A DNA stretch of 64,000 nt, from positions 4,712,001 to 4,776,000 of the forward strand of contig OZ218953.1 of NCBI GenBank assembly GCA_965112735.1, read 5' to 3'. Every line of letters begins with the position of its first letter. The first letter of the stretch is position 1. The notes under the pieces are model-generated. The model saw only the letters and a list, made by a program, of their open reading frames with translations. It ran no database searches and was not told the DNA's origin. The stretch comes from Phaeosaccion multiseriatum (taxonomy: Eukaryota > Ochrophyta, other classes). Both the position numbers and the translations under genes were made by a program. Shown here piece after piece: positions 14,235-26,639 of this stretch.

Positions 14235-17200
14235 ATGACGAATGTGGTGGCAGAGCCGGACTGGCTTCCCCATGGTCCTTGGGAAGAGGAGAGAGGTGAA
14301 AATTGGGGGCAGCACGAGGAGGAGGCGGGCAAGGAGGAAATGCCGGGAGACGACGAAGAGGAGCAAACGAAGGGTGCTCAGGGAGACAACGACGAGGAGG
14401 GGGAGGGCATAGTATTTGGTGGAGAGAGGCGAAAGGAGGCTGTCCCAAATGGTGAGAGGGTCGGTGGGGAGAGGTTCCCTCCAGCGCGATCTGTTCACTG
14501 TACGGACAGGACAGGCGCAGAGAGTAGTGTCGATGAGAGAGAGAAACTGCTGAACTTGGTCAGACAACTCACTTCTGTCGTGGTGGCGTCGGAGGTCCCG
14601 CTGGACGAGACCCTCGCCGCAGAGGTACACGGGGTGCTGTGGGGAGGGCAGGGGCAGGGTCAGGGGCAGGATCAAGGCGGTGAGAGGCCTTCTGGCGAGT
14701 CTTGTGAGAGCGGGGTGGAGACATATGCCGAGGACGAAGCGCCTCAGCCTCTGCTTCTCCGGGGCGAAGATGTACGTGAGGGGGGGGAGGCTTGGGAAAC
14801 AAGTAGAGCAGGCGAAGATGGGAGCCTGCGACAGGACGGGCGAGAGCAGGAGGAAGTGGAGCAGGAAGGTGGGGTGCAATGCTTCACTGCTGCGTATTCG
14901 GACGACGGTGTGGACGAGTGGGAGGACGACGAAGACGCGGGGTTCTCATTCGCCTTCCTTACGCAGGAGCAGTTCTACGCCTGGGAGGATGCGGCTGCGG
15001 CTGCTGCTTTCCCGGAGAGTGACGATAACAATGATGACGACGACGATGATGGAGATGATACTAATGGGGAGGGAGAGAGTAGAGAGAAGTTCAATGTGGA
15101 GGAGGACGGCGGCGAGGGGGAGGAAGAAGAAGGGGGGAAGGAAGATGAAGTCATAGGGGAGGAGGAGGAAAAGGAAGTAGTAGTGGAGCAGGGAGGGACA
15201 GAGCTTGTATACACCGTAGAAGGAGGCGATGCAGAGGGTGATATGGAGGCGGAGGGAAGAGGGAAGCAAGCAGAGCTCGCGGCGGCTGCGGCTGCGGCGG
15301 CGGCTGCCGTTGCTGCTGTACTGAGGGATGACGTTCGCCCCGGTGCTCTTGGGGTGGGGGGAGAGGAGGAGGAGGACAAGGAGGAGGAGGAGGAGGAGGA
15401 GGAGGAGGAGGAGGAGGAGGAGGAAGAGGAGGAGGAGGCGGCGGCGCTTGAGGTGGGGCTAGACAGCGTGCAAATCAGTCTGCTCACCAGGGTACCAAGC
15501 GGTGCAGGCAGTAGTACACGTGTCGGCGCGCTGGACCAGCCGAGGAGGAGAACGGAGGCGGAAGGAGGGGAAGGAGCGGAGGCTCTGACCTCGCCAGAAA
15601 GCCTGTTAATTTGGCCGAAGGATGCAGATGACTTTGCTTTCAGTCAGGATGGGGATGGCGAGGGAGAGCGGGGGCTTGAAGAAGAGAAAGAGGAGCTAGA
15701 CGAAGCCTACACTGAGAGGGAATCCACCGCCGCTGACGTCATTCGAGACCAAACCACGTTTGGAGAAGAAGCCGTGCACGGTGCGGGTTTTGGGGGAATC
15801 GGAGGAGCAGCCATCATCGTGCCGGCAAGAGAGGAGGAGGTCGGGATTGGGGAGGGAGTAGGAGGGACAGGAGTAGGAGGCGATTCACGGTCATTTTATT
15901 CATCCGAGTCCTCTCCGTCATCCCAGCGACGCCGGCAGCACCCACAGGAAGCGTTCGGTGGACAAGTAAGGTCGAGGTCAGGGTCGGAAAGGATTTCTTG
16001 TGGGGAAAGGGAGAGAGCTGAACAGAGGAGTAGTGGGAGACTCTACACCGGGGAAGAGCAAGAGGAGGACAGCGATGGCGATCATCATGATGATGATGGG
16101 AATGATGGCAACGACTGGGGCGCCAAGGCGGAGGCAGTGAGGCCATGGAGGAGGGGGCACAGAGCGCGGGGGGAAGAGGAGTCCGAAGACGGTGGAGAGG
16201 TGGAGGAGGAGGGGGAGGAGGAGGAGGAGGACGAGGAGGAGGAGGTGTATGGGGCAGAACAAGGCAGGGAATGGGACAGTGTAGATTCGCCGATAATGTC
16301 AGCAGCAGAGTTTGAAAAGGCCATGGGGCCCCAGCTGGATTCCTTCACAATCAAGGTAAAGCCCCCTAGTCGGTCGGTCGGTTGATCGGTCGTATTTGGC
16401 TGTGCTCTGGCCCTCCTCTTACCGCCCCCACTTGCTTCCCCTGTGCGCGTTGCGTGAGTGCGAATGCACATGGTGATTTGCCGCTTGCTTCTTCTTGCTT
16501 GCTTGCTCTCCCAAGCCGTACGCACTCCCCACTGGGGTCTGTCTGGCATGATCCCGTCCTCACAACATACCATCTTGCCTTGCCACCAAGGAGCGAGCAA
16601 TCCCCCATCTTTTGTGCCTCACTAAAAGACTAAGGACCTCCCCCCCCCCCCTTCTCCTCCTCCTCCTCCTCCTCCTCCTCCTCCTCCTCCTCCTCCTCCT
16701 CCTCCTCCTCCTCCTCCCTTGCCTCTTGCGCCTCCCTCACGCTGCTTCGACTCCCGACCCCCCCCCCCCGGTCTCTCGCCCCCCCCAAGGTGCTGGGCGC
16801 TCGTGGCCGTACGGGTTTCGAGCACACAAAGCACTTGCGGGCGCCTCGAAACAGCATCATAGCCCGGAGGTATCGAGTAGAAGCGCTGGTTGGTGAGGCA
16901 GCCTTCAGCTCGGCACTCAAGTGCAGCGATCTCGAGAAGGGGGGACAGCATGTCTGTCTCAAGGTGCGTGACTCAGACACACAGACGGACGGACACTTAC
17001 ACTTACACGTGCACTTGAACTTGAACTTCCGGACTTCCAGATTTCACTTCCTTTCTTTTCTATCGTTACTCCACTCTTTTGCTCCTTTTTGTGTCTGGTC
17101 ATGGTGATGATGTTCTATCATATACATCGGATTCGAATAGCGGGGTGCGTTTGGTAGGACCCTGCTTTCATCGCTCTCTGCCCAACCACATGCTCGCATG

Positions 17201-19883
17201 CACTTTCCTTGCGTCTCTCTGCCTGTTCTTTCCCACGTGTCTTCCTCTGATGTGCGTCTGACTGCTTACCTGCCCATACGCCTGTGCCCGTACTGGCCAC
17301 AATCCGGAGCAGGTGGTGAAGAACAACAAAGACTACTTCGATCAGAGCCTCGACGAGATCAAGCTGCTCAGGCTCATCAACTCCTCGGGCTGTCCGGACG
17401 AGAACAGCGTACTCAGGATGTTAGGTGAGCCTCGAGGTCTGAGAGACACCACCCCATATAACAGCAATCACAGGGAGGGAGGGAGGGAGGGAGGGAATCA
17501 CAGTAGCTGGTGTCAGTCTAAGGAGAAAGCGCGCCTTCAGCAGGGAGGGGGAAAGGAGGGAGAGGGGAGGGGCATTTGCGCGGACTGACCAGCGCTGCCG
17601 AAACAGGGCCAGCCCAAGCGCTTTTACACGAGAGCGACAGTCCTACAACACTGCAACCACAGCCAGTGAGTAGGTAGGATATTTTGATCCGTAGCACTAA
17701 CTCAAAGCGGTCGGCCCATCTCTTCCCCGCCCTCTAACTCGCACCTGCAGACTACTTCTACTACAAAGAGCACTTAATCATCGTGAGCGAGCTGCTTAGG
17801 GAGAATCTTTACGACTTTCAGAAGCTCATCCGCGAGAATGGCTACGCTCCGTACTTCACCATGCCTCGGTTGCAGAAGCTTATGCGCCACACGCTGCAAG
17901 CCTTGGCCTTCATCAATGACCTTGAAATCATTCATTGCGATATCAAGCCTGAGGTAAGGTGGGAAGGAGGAGGAGTGTGTGTGTGTGTGAGAGAGAGAGA
18001 GAGCGCGCGCAAGAGAGAAAGAGAGAGACAGAGAGGGGGGGAGAGAGCTTTAAATTGAAGTGGGGAGGGAGGAGAGAGAGTACGGGAAGGGGCGGAGAGA
18101 CAGGCAAAATCAAAGGGACAGAACAGGGAGCGAAGGGAAAAAAACAAATGACACTCCTTCCCTCCTTTCCTTCTTCCCTGATTTAATTGATTGCATGGCA
18201 TCCCCTGTGTGTGTGTGTGTGTGTTAACCTCGGACAGAACTTGGTACTCAAGTCCTACACAAGGGCGGAGTGTAAGCTCATCGACTTTGGTAGCAGCTGC
18301 TTCTTCGGCGACGAGATCACCAGCTACATTCAGAGCCGCTCGTACCGCGCCCCCGAGGTCATTTTGGGCCTGCCGTACGGCCCCAAGATTGATATGTGGT
18401 CCCTGGGGGCGGTACTGGCGGAGCTGGTGACCGGTTCTGTGCTATTCCAGAACGACTCCATGGCCAGCATGCTCGCCCGGATAGAGGGCATTGTGGGTGC
18501 GTGAGGAGGAAGGATACGGGGGAGTGCGGGGGGTGGGGGGGTTGGTATTGGTAGGCTGGGTGGGTGGATGGGCGGACGGGCGGGCATGATTTATTCGGGC
18601 GGAGATAGTTATGGTTATACAACTGTCTACTGCTCGAGGCATTGGACACACTAGCCATACAGGTTGGCTTGCTCTATAGCCTATCTCCACTTTCGCTTCT
18701 TTTTTGCCGAAGGCAAAAGGTTGTGGTCTCGACTCCCGTTCCTTTGGGGGGGGGGTGGCACGCGATTGCTTGGGGCGTCTTCTCCTCGTTTGTTTCTCCT
18801 CCCCCTCCCCCACACGCACCCCCCTCATGGATCGACGCCGTATCCGCCCCCCCACCCCCCCACACCGCACCCTTCTTACGGATGGATGCAGGCCCCTTCC
18901 CCCCAGACATGTTGAGGTACGGAAGGGAGGTGCCCAAGTACTTTACCATGCAAGGAGAGATTTACGAGAGAGTCCCTGGACGGCTGAGTCGGAAGCGGAT
19001 AGCCAGGTACCTCCAGGACAGAGACGCGAGGCAGTGGACCGACGGTGTCAACAGTGGAGGTGGTGGTGACGAGGGCAGCACCACGAGAAGTGGGGGGCAC
19101 AGCGCATCAGCCCACCGAAGTGTGGGAGGGAAAGACGAAGGAGGACGCGACGCGCACACCGAGTGCGGAAAAGTGCGTGGTGCAGTCGATGGTGTTTCTG
19201 GCGGTGCTGCGGCGGATGCTGCTGATGCTGCTGATGTTGCTGTTGCTGGTAGGGAATCACAGCAGCCGCACGGGCCAGTGGGGCCGCAGAGAGGTGGGGA
19301 AGCGGAGCAGCAGCAACAACGGCAGGGAGGGGACGGCGATAGCGGGTCTTCTGTGGGAGCAGAAGGGGAGGGACAGGAGGGAGGCGAAGGGGCCGTTGTT
19401 GCCCCGTCTTCACTTTGTCCAGCAGCAGCACTTGTTCCGGCCGGCAACCATGATGACAACAACAACGTCATCCGTGATGGTGATGGCCATTGCCGAGGCA
19501 GTGAGCAATACAACGGACAAAAAGAGAGCCAGGACGACAACGAGGAGGCCGAGGAGGAGGAGGAGGAGGAGGAGGAGGAGGAGGAGGAGGAGGAGGAGGA
19601 GGAGGAGGAGGAGGAGGAGGAGGAGGAGGAGGAGGAATGTGATGACCACGAACGGCACCACATCCTCCTCCTGCGGCCCAAGAAGACCACCCTCCGCCTC
19701 CGCTTGCACGTTGAAGACGGGTTATTCCTGGACTTTGTGTCCTGCCTACTGTCCATAGACCCTGCCAAGAGACCCACTGCGGCTCAGGCGCTTCATCACC
19801 CCTGGATCGTGGATGGGCTCAAGTGGACAGAGAAGGACCTTGCTTACCCGCCGCCAGTGTACTTGACCTCCCCACAGCAATAA
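14235..19883 (+). CDS. DYRK-family protein kinase with long acidic N-terminus, six exons
   Basis: Exons 14235-16355, 16790-16963, 17313-17424, 17751-17953, 18238-18496 and 18892-19883 join in frame to 3,861 nt (1,286 residues). DYRK kinases autophosphorylate a loop tyrosine and then act on Ser/Thr. Residues 1-700 are very acidic and low complexity, with poly-Glu near 381-401. The kinase domain starts near 728 (YRVEALVGEAAFSSALKC). Lys765 of VCLK is the ATP lysine and falls on an exon edge; catalytic Asp866 is in IIHCDIKPE, Asp886 in DFGSS, and the loop reads YIQSRSYRAPE. The text LLRENLYDFQKLIRENG and EVILGLPYGPKIDMWSLG is closest to the plant/algal DYRK (DYRKP) group. A 240-residue insert with poly-Glu (about 1175-1205) interrupts the C-lobe before SIDPAKRPTAAQALHHPW. 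All key residues are present. Confidence 0.92.
16645..16717. repeat. (CTC)n tract in the first intron of the kinase gene
   Basis: A C run followed by about 22 CTC triplets, roughly 70 bases upstream of the acceptor at 16789. The same triplet in coding DNA on the other strand makes the poly-Glu and poly-Gly runs of this window. Confidence 0.95.
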
Positions 19884-21027
19884 CACGGGGAGGAGACGGC
19901 GGCTTGAGGAGAGAGCAGCAACAGTACAGTCTTCCGAAGAGTGACGCTGTTAAGCCGAAAATCGCGCACTGCCATTCTTGTGTTTGAAAGGAGGGGCGTG
20001 GGTGCCCTGTATCACAACTGGAACAAAAAGCTGTAGATTACTCGCTCTGATGCTCTCGTGAACGGGCCGGCCCCCAAAGGACCGCAGCAAGTACCACAGC
20101 ACGGACAGCAGAGGAAGAGGCCTCCATCTTGCATGTCTGGGGACTCATCGAGGAGCCGTATGTAAATAAACAAAACAAAAAATCTTTGCTACGCACGCGC
20201 CCACAAGGCTACTCCATTACTTGAGCCTGCCTCTCCGTCTTGTTCGCCTCACTCTCAGGGCTGCCAAAAGAATCACCACTCCACTGTGGTTCTCTACCCC
20301 CTCTTGCGGGTGAGGCACGGCGGTGGGTGTGCAGCGGCCAGAGGTGTGCAGAGCTGGCACGCCCATTCCGGGGGCCATGAGCGACCCAGACAGACATCGT
20401 TGCCTGACAGCCTGGCAGCCTGACAGCCTGATTGGCTGATTGACTGATTGCCTGCTGCTCCCTCCCGATACGGAGCAGAGGGCGAAGACTCCTCCGTGTC
20501 GTCGCAGAGCAGCCGTGAGGCCAGTGCGGCGTCCTTCTCTCACTTGCTTTTGGCGGGAAGAACGAGAGGAAGGAGCGCACTGCCCACCCCAGCTGGCTCG
20601 GCGCGTGGCTCAGCGCGGACGCTCTTCTGCTTTCACTTTCCTCTTGGCAAAGCATCCTTTCCCGAGCATGCATTTCTCTTCTTCCTGAGGAAAAGGCCCA
20701 CATGGGAAGCCCGGGGTGCGCTCCGGACGCCAGAAGGGGGCTTGAGGCCTCCCGTGCGTTGTGTATCGTATCTCCAATGCACACACACATAAATACTGCG
20801 CCCCAGAGCATAGCTGCCTCCTCCCTCCATCAGACGCTGGGACCGGCCCGCTCTGTTCTCAGACACTGCCCGTGGGCAAAAGAGGACAAAGGCGCCTCCT
20901 CTAGTCTCTAGGGCCTCTCATCTAGGCTATCCTGTATCCTTTGGAGGGAGCACCCCAGTTCTCCTCGTTCGTCCGTCCGCTCGCACGCATGCACATACCT
21001 CCCCGCCTCCTCTTCCCTCCCTCCATC
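19884..21027. other. Convergent 3' region between kinase and SAM50 genes
   Basis: 1.14 kb between two facing stop codons. A 3'-end-like AT-rich stretch with AATAAA-type text (GTAAATAAACAAAACAAAAA) is at 20161-20181 and would suit the kinase transcript. At 20401-20456 a short imperfect repeat of CTGACAGCCTGGCAG and GATTGACTGATTGCC occurs. A 200-residue minus-strand open frame at 20209-20811 has no domain-like composition and I do not accept it as a gene. Confidence 0.5.
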
Positions 21028-24000
21028 TCAGGTGAAGGACACTCCCAGGCCCAGCTGCCACCTCTGTGTGATATCTTGAGGCCTGCTATTCAGCGCTGTG
21101 CTGCAGTTGAGCTCGAGTCTCCCCACTCCCATGAGGTTCCCGAACAGCCCGAGACCCACGGACACTCGCGGCCTGTCCTGCTCGATCAAGTCCTTCAGCG
21201 TTGTGCCCCATGTCGTCAGATTTCCAGCGTTGACAAAGGCCTGCATTCGTATACCCGAATGCGCGAGCCAGGGCGTCAGCAGGAAGGGAAAAGTGAGGGC
21301 GAGGGACGCCACGTAGCTGATATCCCCTCCTAGAGCATCGCCCTTCTCCAGTCGGCCCCCTTCGTACTTGGGTGCCCGGGGCCCAACTCCGTGGTACTGA
21401 AAGCCCCGCATACCGAGAGCGCCCCCCATGGAGAAGCGATCGACAATGTTAGAGCGTCCCGCCTCGTTGAAGAAGGGGCGAAGGAGCCCGAGAGAGGAGC
21501 CGAGGCTGAGGGACACGGGGAACACAGCGTCGTCGAAGCGAATGCCGAACAGAGGTACGTGCTGTGGTGTGGTGTGGTGTGGAGTCATACGGGGACGGTG
21601 GGAGAGGGAGGGCAAGGGGACAAGAGCACGTAAGTCCGAAGACAAGACACGTCAACATGTTGTGTAGAGGAGGTGGAAACAAACACATGGATGGGCTCTG
21701 AAGCACAAGTTGAAAACCTTCGAAGAGCGGCCGCCGACTTTCACTCTCCACCGCCAATCAGTCCCCTCAACAAATGAGAGCTGTGAAGTTGAATATCACA
21801 AAAAGCAGCCACCCGCCTAAACCGCCCCCCCCCCCCCCACTCCCCTTCCCACTGGACCCACCCATCTCTCCTCTCGCACCTTCTGTAGCCCCAACGTGCC
21901 CTTGAGGAAGTGCACTCCCGAGCCGAAAGCGCACTCGCCAGAGGCCTTACAATACCCGCCGTATGTGGGCGCGAGCCAATCGTCCCTTTGGTCGTTGGTG
22001 TACGTGTATGTGACGCTCTGCTTCATGGATGGACGAGCCTCAGCGATGATGCTCACGGAGGCGTCGTGTGCGTACGGCACAACAGGGTGTCTGTATGATG
22101 AATATGCACGAGACGAGACGGTAGACAAGACGACAGACAGGAAATGGAAGACAACACCTTACAAACATACACGGCAATGATGGGGTGAGGCTGGGCCTTG
22201 GTGCGGTGTAACTTGCGGGTCCAACCTGCGGGCCTTCCTTCCTCCGCGACGAAAGTGCCGTCTGGCACAGGACCGGTCCGTCGAACGCTTTACTCCTCTC
22301 TTCCACAGTACAGCACGCTCGATGAGCGCCACCCCCCCCCCCCAACCCCTTTCTTAATCTTACCTAATGGGCATGACGTCTCTCCAGGCGGACTCGAAAG
22401 AGAGCTTGTGCCGAGCGTCGAGAGTGGCCAGAGATGCCTGCACCCCTCGAGAGAGCTCCATGTGGCTGCTGTACCGCCGCTTGTCCGCCACGTCCCGTCG
22501 CAGGGCAGCGTCGAAGACGAGGCGGGATTGAAGCACGTTCACGCGGGGTCGGATGTATCTGTTGGGAGAGGTTGGGGTTCGTGTTTGTGTACGAGAGAGA
22601 AGAGAGAAAAGGAGGGGGTGGGTGGGTAGGTGGAGGGGGGAAGACAAGAAAGAGAAAGGCGGAGGGAGAAGGGGTAGGATGTCAGGCCAGAGACTGCGGG
22701 AAAGCAGGGAACAGCTCGCTGACGCACACTTGTTGCCGCCCCGCCTCCCCTCCCTCGATACGATCGTTCGAGTACACGCATGAGAAAGTGGACTCAAAGC
22801 ATTTCCCTCCCGTCTAAGCCTCACCTGAGGAACTGTTGACTGTTTCCCTCTGTGAAGTTGGCCTGCAGGGCGTGCTCGAGTCCCAATGTCAGCATGTCCG
22901 CTCGACCTGCGCACGCATGCAACACCACATATCGGGCCAGAGGTAGACAAGTGGGCAGGGGGGAGGGGGGGAGCAAAAGAAGGGACACGTTAACGCTTCT
23001 TTAAAAGCCTCACCCAAATCAGAGATGCCCATGCAAAGCTGCTGTGACGGAACCCCGCCCCAAGAGAGAGAAGCAAGAGCTCTTCTGGAACCTTCGAAAG
23101 ACATACAGCATCAGAGCATCACAGACCACGGGGTCCCTTCCACCCCCTCGTTGTGATGAAGAGTCCAGCCCATAGGCTCTGTGTTTGTCGTGAAAGACGC
23201 TTCTTCGTACCGGTGACATTTCTCCACGTCCCCTGCGACTCCCCATCCAGATCCTCCCCATGGCCCTTCTGCAAGTCTGTGTTGATTCCGAACTCGAGTC
23301 TGAATCGATCCTTCTCCTTGACCGACACCATGACGTCCGTTTGTGTGGGACTGCCCCCCTCGGCCTTCATCAATGTGAGCTCCACCGTGTCGAATATTCG
23401 CAGGCCTTTCTCGTTCAAGGAGAGGACAACAGACAATGTGCATCAGGCAATACATACACAAGCAGGAAGCAAGGAGGTGGTACTAGGAAGAGAAGGAGTA
23501 GCGTCGGGAAGTGCCAAAGGTGCGGCCCAGCCAAGCGGCAGAGCTGAAAAGCCCAAGTTCATAGCATCCTCAGGGTTGGCCCATAGAAGTAGGAAGCACT
23601 CAACGGCTCTGCGCTGCTAAGGATTCCAAGTGCGCCCAAGTGGATGAAGCGGGACTCCCTCCGTCCCCTCATTCATCCATCCATCAGCACCACTGCGCTT
23701 GACGTCTCCTGCTTACCGTCTAGCTTGTTGGCACCCTCCGCGACCCCCATGAGTACATCTTTATATGTCATTGCATCCGCCATGCACTCGCGTATCTCTG
23801 AGCGTATTATGTCATGCTGCGTCCTGTTTGCGCCCTTAATGTTGATATGCCTCAGTGCCAGAGGGGCGGCAAAGAGTCTATCCCTTGCCGCTAATTGTCT
23901 TTGCATCTGCCGGAGCCGTTGCTGCTCTAGCTGCCGCTGCTGCTCCAATTTCTGAAGCTGCTGTAATTGCCGCTGGCGCAACAGGAGCTCCTGTTGCTGG

Positions 24001-24140
24001 CGCATATGCGGTGGCCATTGGAATGGAGGAGGGGCCGATGACCCCAGGAGTGTCTGCGGAGAAGATGACGACGACGATTGTGATGTCTCTTGTGGGGGTC
24101 CATCGTTGTCCCGCCCCTGCGGCTGCTGTAGGGGACTCAT
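21028..24140 (-). CDS. SAM50/Tob55 (Omp85 family) outer-membrane beta-barrel protein, seven exons
   Basis: Exons 24140-23717, 23405-23211, 23091-23014, 22906-22825, 22558-22364, 22090-21880 and 21561-21028 join in frame to 1,719 nt (572 residues). SAM50 inserts beta-barrel proteins into the mitochondrial outer membrane. The first 95 residues are Gln/Ser/Pro rich with a Q-rich coiled coil (RQRQLQQLQKLEQQRQ). A single POTRA-like domain follows: INIKGANRTQHDIIRSEI, then LRIFDTVELTLMKA, then TDVMVSVKEKDRF. The rest is barrel, with the Omp85 signature IVDRFSMGGALGMRGF near 434-449 and a last strand ending LGLGVSFT, whose terminal aromatic fits a barrel insertion signal. Length is near that of known SAM50 proteins plus the Q-rich extension. 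A plastid Omp85 paralogue (OEP80/Toc75) is the main alternative, but a single POTRA favours SAM50. Confidence 0.87.
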
Positions 24141-24277
24141 TGGGGAGGAGGAAGTCAGTCAGAGGCGGTCCTCACCTCCTCTCACTTCTCTTCCTCTCGG
24201 AATAGCTTCTTCTCGGCTCGCCTTTACTCTTTTGTTCTTCTGCTGCTTCCGTGTAGTATTTGCTGGTGGTGTGTTGG

Positions 24278-24707
24278 ATATTACACCCTTCTTGTGTGGA
24301 ACGTGAAGGGTGTGGAGGAAATTTATGGAGGCCCAACTGTGATACCGGAGCACCAACGCTCTAACCTCGATGGGCCCCATACCCAAACAATCGGCTCCAG
24401 GCGAGGGTTTCTCGGGCCCCCGATAAAGCAGAAGCCTGCGGCGGCCTGCGGCGGCCTGCGGCGGCCTGCGGCCGAAAGTAAGAAGCCTGCGGCTGGCCTG
24501 CGGCCAGAAGCCTGCAGAAAGTAGCGAAAAGCCTGCCAAGTCCCCCATTTTTCTCCCAGCCTGCGAAGCCTGAAGCCTGACCACTGGCCTGCGGCCAGAA
24601 GCCTGCGCTGGCCTGCGGCCAGAAGCCCGAAGCCTGGAGGGGGCTACGGCCCAGAAGCCTAAAGCCCGAGAAACCTCGCCTGGAGCCGAAAACAACGGGT
24701 GTAATAT
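24278..24707. repeat. Nested inverted repeat around a GGCCTGCGGC-rich core
   Basis: ATATTACACCC at 24278-24288 is the exact complement of GGGTGTAATAT at 24697-24707. Inside, 24381-24417 (with CGGCTCCAGGCGAGG and TTTCTCGGGC) is mirrored at 24663-24699. The core repeats GCCTGCGGC and GCGGCCAGAAGCCTG many times. The two arms could pair into a long GC-rich hairpin. It lies just upstream of the SAM50 start. A non-autonomous DNA element or a decayed palindrome are both possible. Confidence 0.6.
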
Positions 24708-26010
24708 ATACTTTGAAGTAGTACCTAAAACAACAACGCTCAACCAGCCCAGCGCTCCCCTTTCTCGGCCAGGAGGGAGAGTAAACAGGGTCCCTAGCGG
24801 GCCCTCGACACACGCACAAACACTCACACACATACGTAATTCTTTGGTTGATTCCTGTAAGTCAGTAAAATTTGCGCCTCCTTTAGCTCACTCTTCACTC
24901 GCTCCACGCAGCAAACGCGCTGTCCCTCCCCGCTGTCTCAGGGATCTTGAGAGTGAGACCGTGAGACCTGTCTGTGTTTCTTGTACCTATTGCTGACTCA
25001 TTGGATTTATCTTGGGTGTTGTGTTCGTGGGCAGTAGAGGTTGATGGGATGGCAGCCTCCTTTGGCGATCGAGGTACTATTCGATATTGCACTAATCGAG
25101 GCTAATAAACTGAAGCTTCCAAGGAGCATTGTCTGGCTTGGCTCTGCGCACCCCCCTATATTGACTCTTATCCCAGGGGGATCCACAGTACTATTAGGGG
25201 GCCTCTCCCCTTCTTTTTGTTGCTGCTGCTGCTGTCGACCCTGGACAAGGTTACAGTGTGCGCCGGCCATAATCAGTAATTTTATAGCTGGCGCTATAAA
25301 ATTAGGAATCAGGCCCCGGCTGGCGCCGGTCATAATCAGTAATCAGGCCCGGCTGGCGCCATCATCAGTAATCAGGCCAGCTGCGCGGCCGCAATCAGTA
25401 ATCAGATAACCTTGTCCGGGGTCGACTGCTGCTGCTGCTGCTGCTTCTGCCGCCCCTCCATGAGCCCTGCTGCCTTCCCCAACTGTCGTCTCCACCTTGG
25501 GAAGACAAAAGATGCTTTATCGAAGTGGGGGACGCAGCTTCCAGCTGGCCACACAGGGGCCGAAGCGAACAGATGAGCAGCAGAAGAGAAGCAGCGGCCC
25601 GGCCTGCAGGGCAAACGTCGCTCACAACATCCCGCCCAGCCAAGCGAGTGGATGTAAGAGCCTCCAGCTCTGTGAAACTCCTTATGTGCTGCCCCAAGAC
25701 CCCGGCTGCTCTCCTCTGCTCCACAGCCCTTCACAAGCGGATGATAACTGACTCCGCGGATGTCGTACAAGAGGATAGCTCGCTCGAGGCACAGGGCCGT
25801 TGGGGTCGACGTGGGCCCTGGGCTCAACAGTAGTCACCAGCAGCAGAACAAAAATATAGTAAAATGCAAGTGCTTGCTCAAGTACAGCGGCAGCACGCAC
25901 AGTAGATGTATCCACACGAGTCACACAAGAAGGCGACTGAGGGCCTGGCCCTTTCAGCTGCCCGCCCATCGCCGGGGACCAACGTGTCCCCAGCTGCTGA
26001 GCACTCGATG
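24708..26010. other. Gene-free stretch leading into the inverted repeat
   Basis: Apart from the 193-base MITE-like element there is no supported gene. Open frames here are short, Cys/Trp/Ser-rich and lack splice-consistent partners. The text CAGCTGCTGAGCACTCGATGG near 25990-26010 immediately precedes the point where homology with the other arm begins. Confidence 0.5.
25234..25426. mobile_element. MITE-like element with 20-base terminal inverted repeats
   Basis: The left end GTCGACCCTGGACAAGGTTA (25234-25253) is mirrored by TAACCTTGTCCGGGGTCGAC (25407-25426) with one mismatch. Both ends abut CTG triplet runs (about 5 repeats left, 6 right), as if the element sits inside a CTG microsatellite. 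The 153-base interior has no frame and repeats AATCAGTAATCAGGCC and CGGCTGGCGCC three to four times. No transposase is in the window. Confidence 0.6.
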
Positions 26011-26639
26011 GAGCGCTGGCTTTGCCAAAACGCCACTCCACGACGGCTCTTACACCTTCCGCCGCCCCCCGGCCGGCAGGATCGATGCCCAGGATGAGAG
26101 AGACACGTTGGGTGAGCCGCACACCAGCGCTCTCGTCCTGAGAGGAGCCTTCAAAGAGGACCCGTCTGAGAAGAGAAGAGGGCATCGAGGACGATGCCTG
26201 CCTCCACGGGGTGTTGCCACTGCTCAGCAAAGGCAATGTATCGTAGGCAGGTGCGGAACCAGGGTCATGGATTGAAACTGGAAGAGGCTGCGAGATGGCG
26301 AGGTGCAGCTGGAAGATGCCTTCCAGCCAGGGCCTCGAAGGGCGCCGCGCAGCTCAGCAAAAAGTCTCTCCCTTGGCCCGCCCAGCCAGTGCCAGCCATG
26401 CGCAGAGGGTGCCACTGTGCAGCATAGCAGCAAGCAGGAGCCAACAGGCAGCAGTGAAGGGCTGCCTGCCTGCCTGCTTGCCTGCCTGCCCTTGCTCGGT
26501 TGCTTGCTGACGAAGGAGGTTCGGGGGGGATGCCTCAGGGGTGTCCCCGAGCGCCAAAGATTTTGGGTATGGCGGGAAATTGCATGGAACAAATCATGAC
26601 AAGTTGGAGTGAAAGTCGCTAAAAAACGCCCGCTCGAGG

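Noticed and set aside
14184-14879. Minus-strand frame of 231 residues opposite the kinase N-terminus
   Set aside because: Antisense of a splice-consistent kinase exon; composition is the mirror of the acidic repeats.
20209-20811. 200-residue minus-strand frame between kinase and SAM50
   Set aside because: No domain-like text, includes a tandem repeat, and would lie in the 3' regions of two convergent genes.
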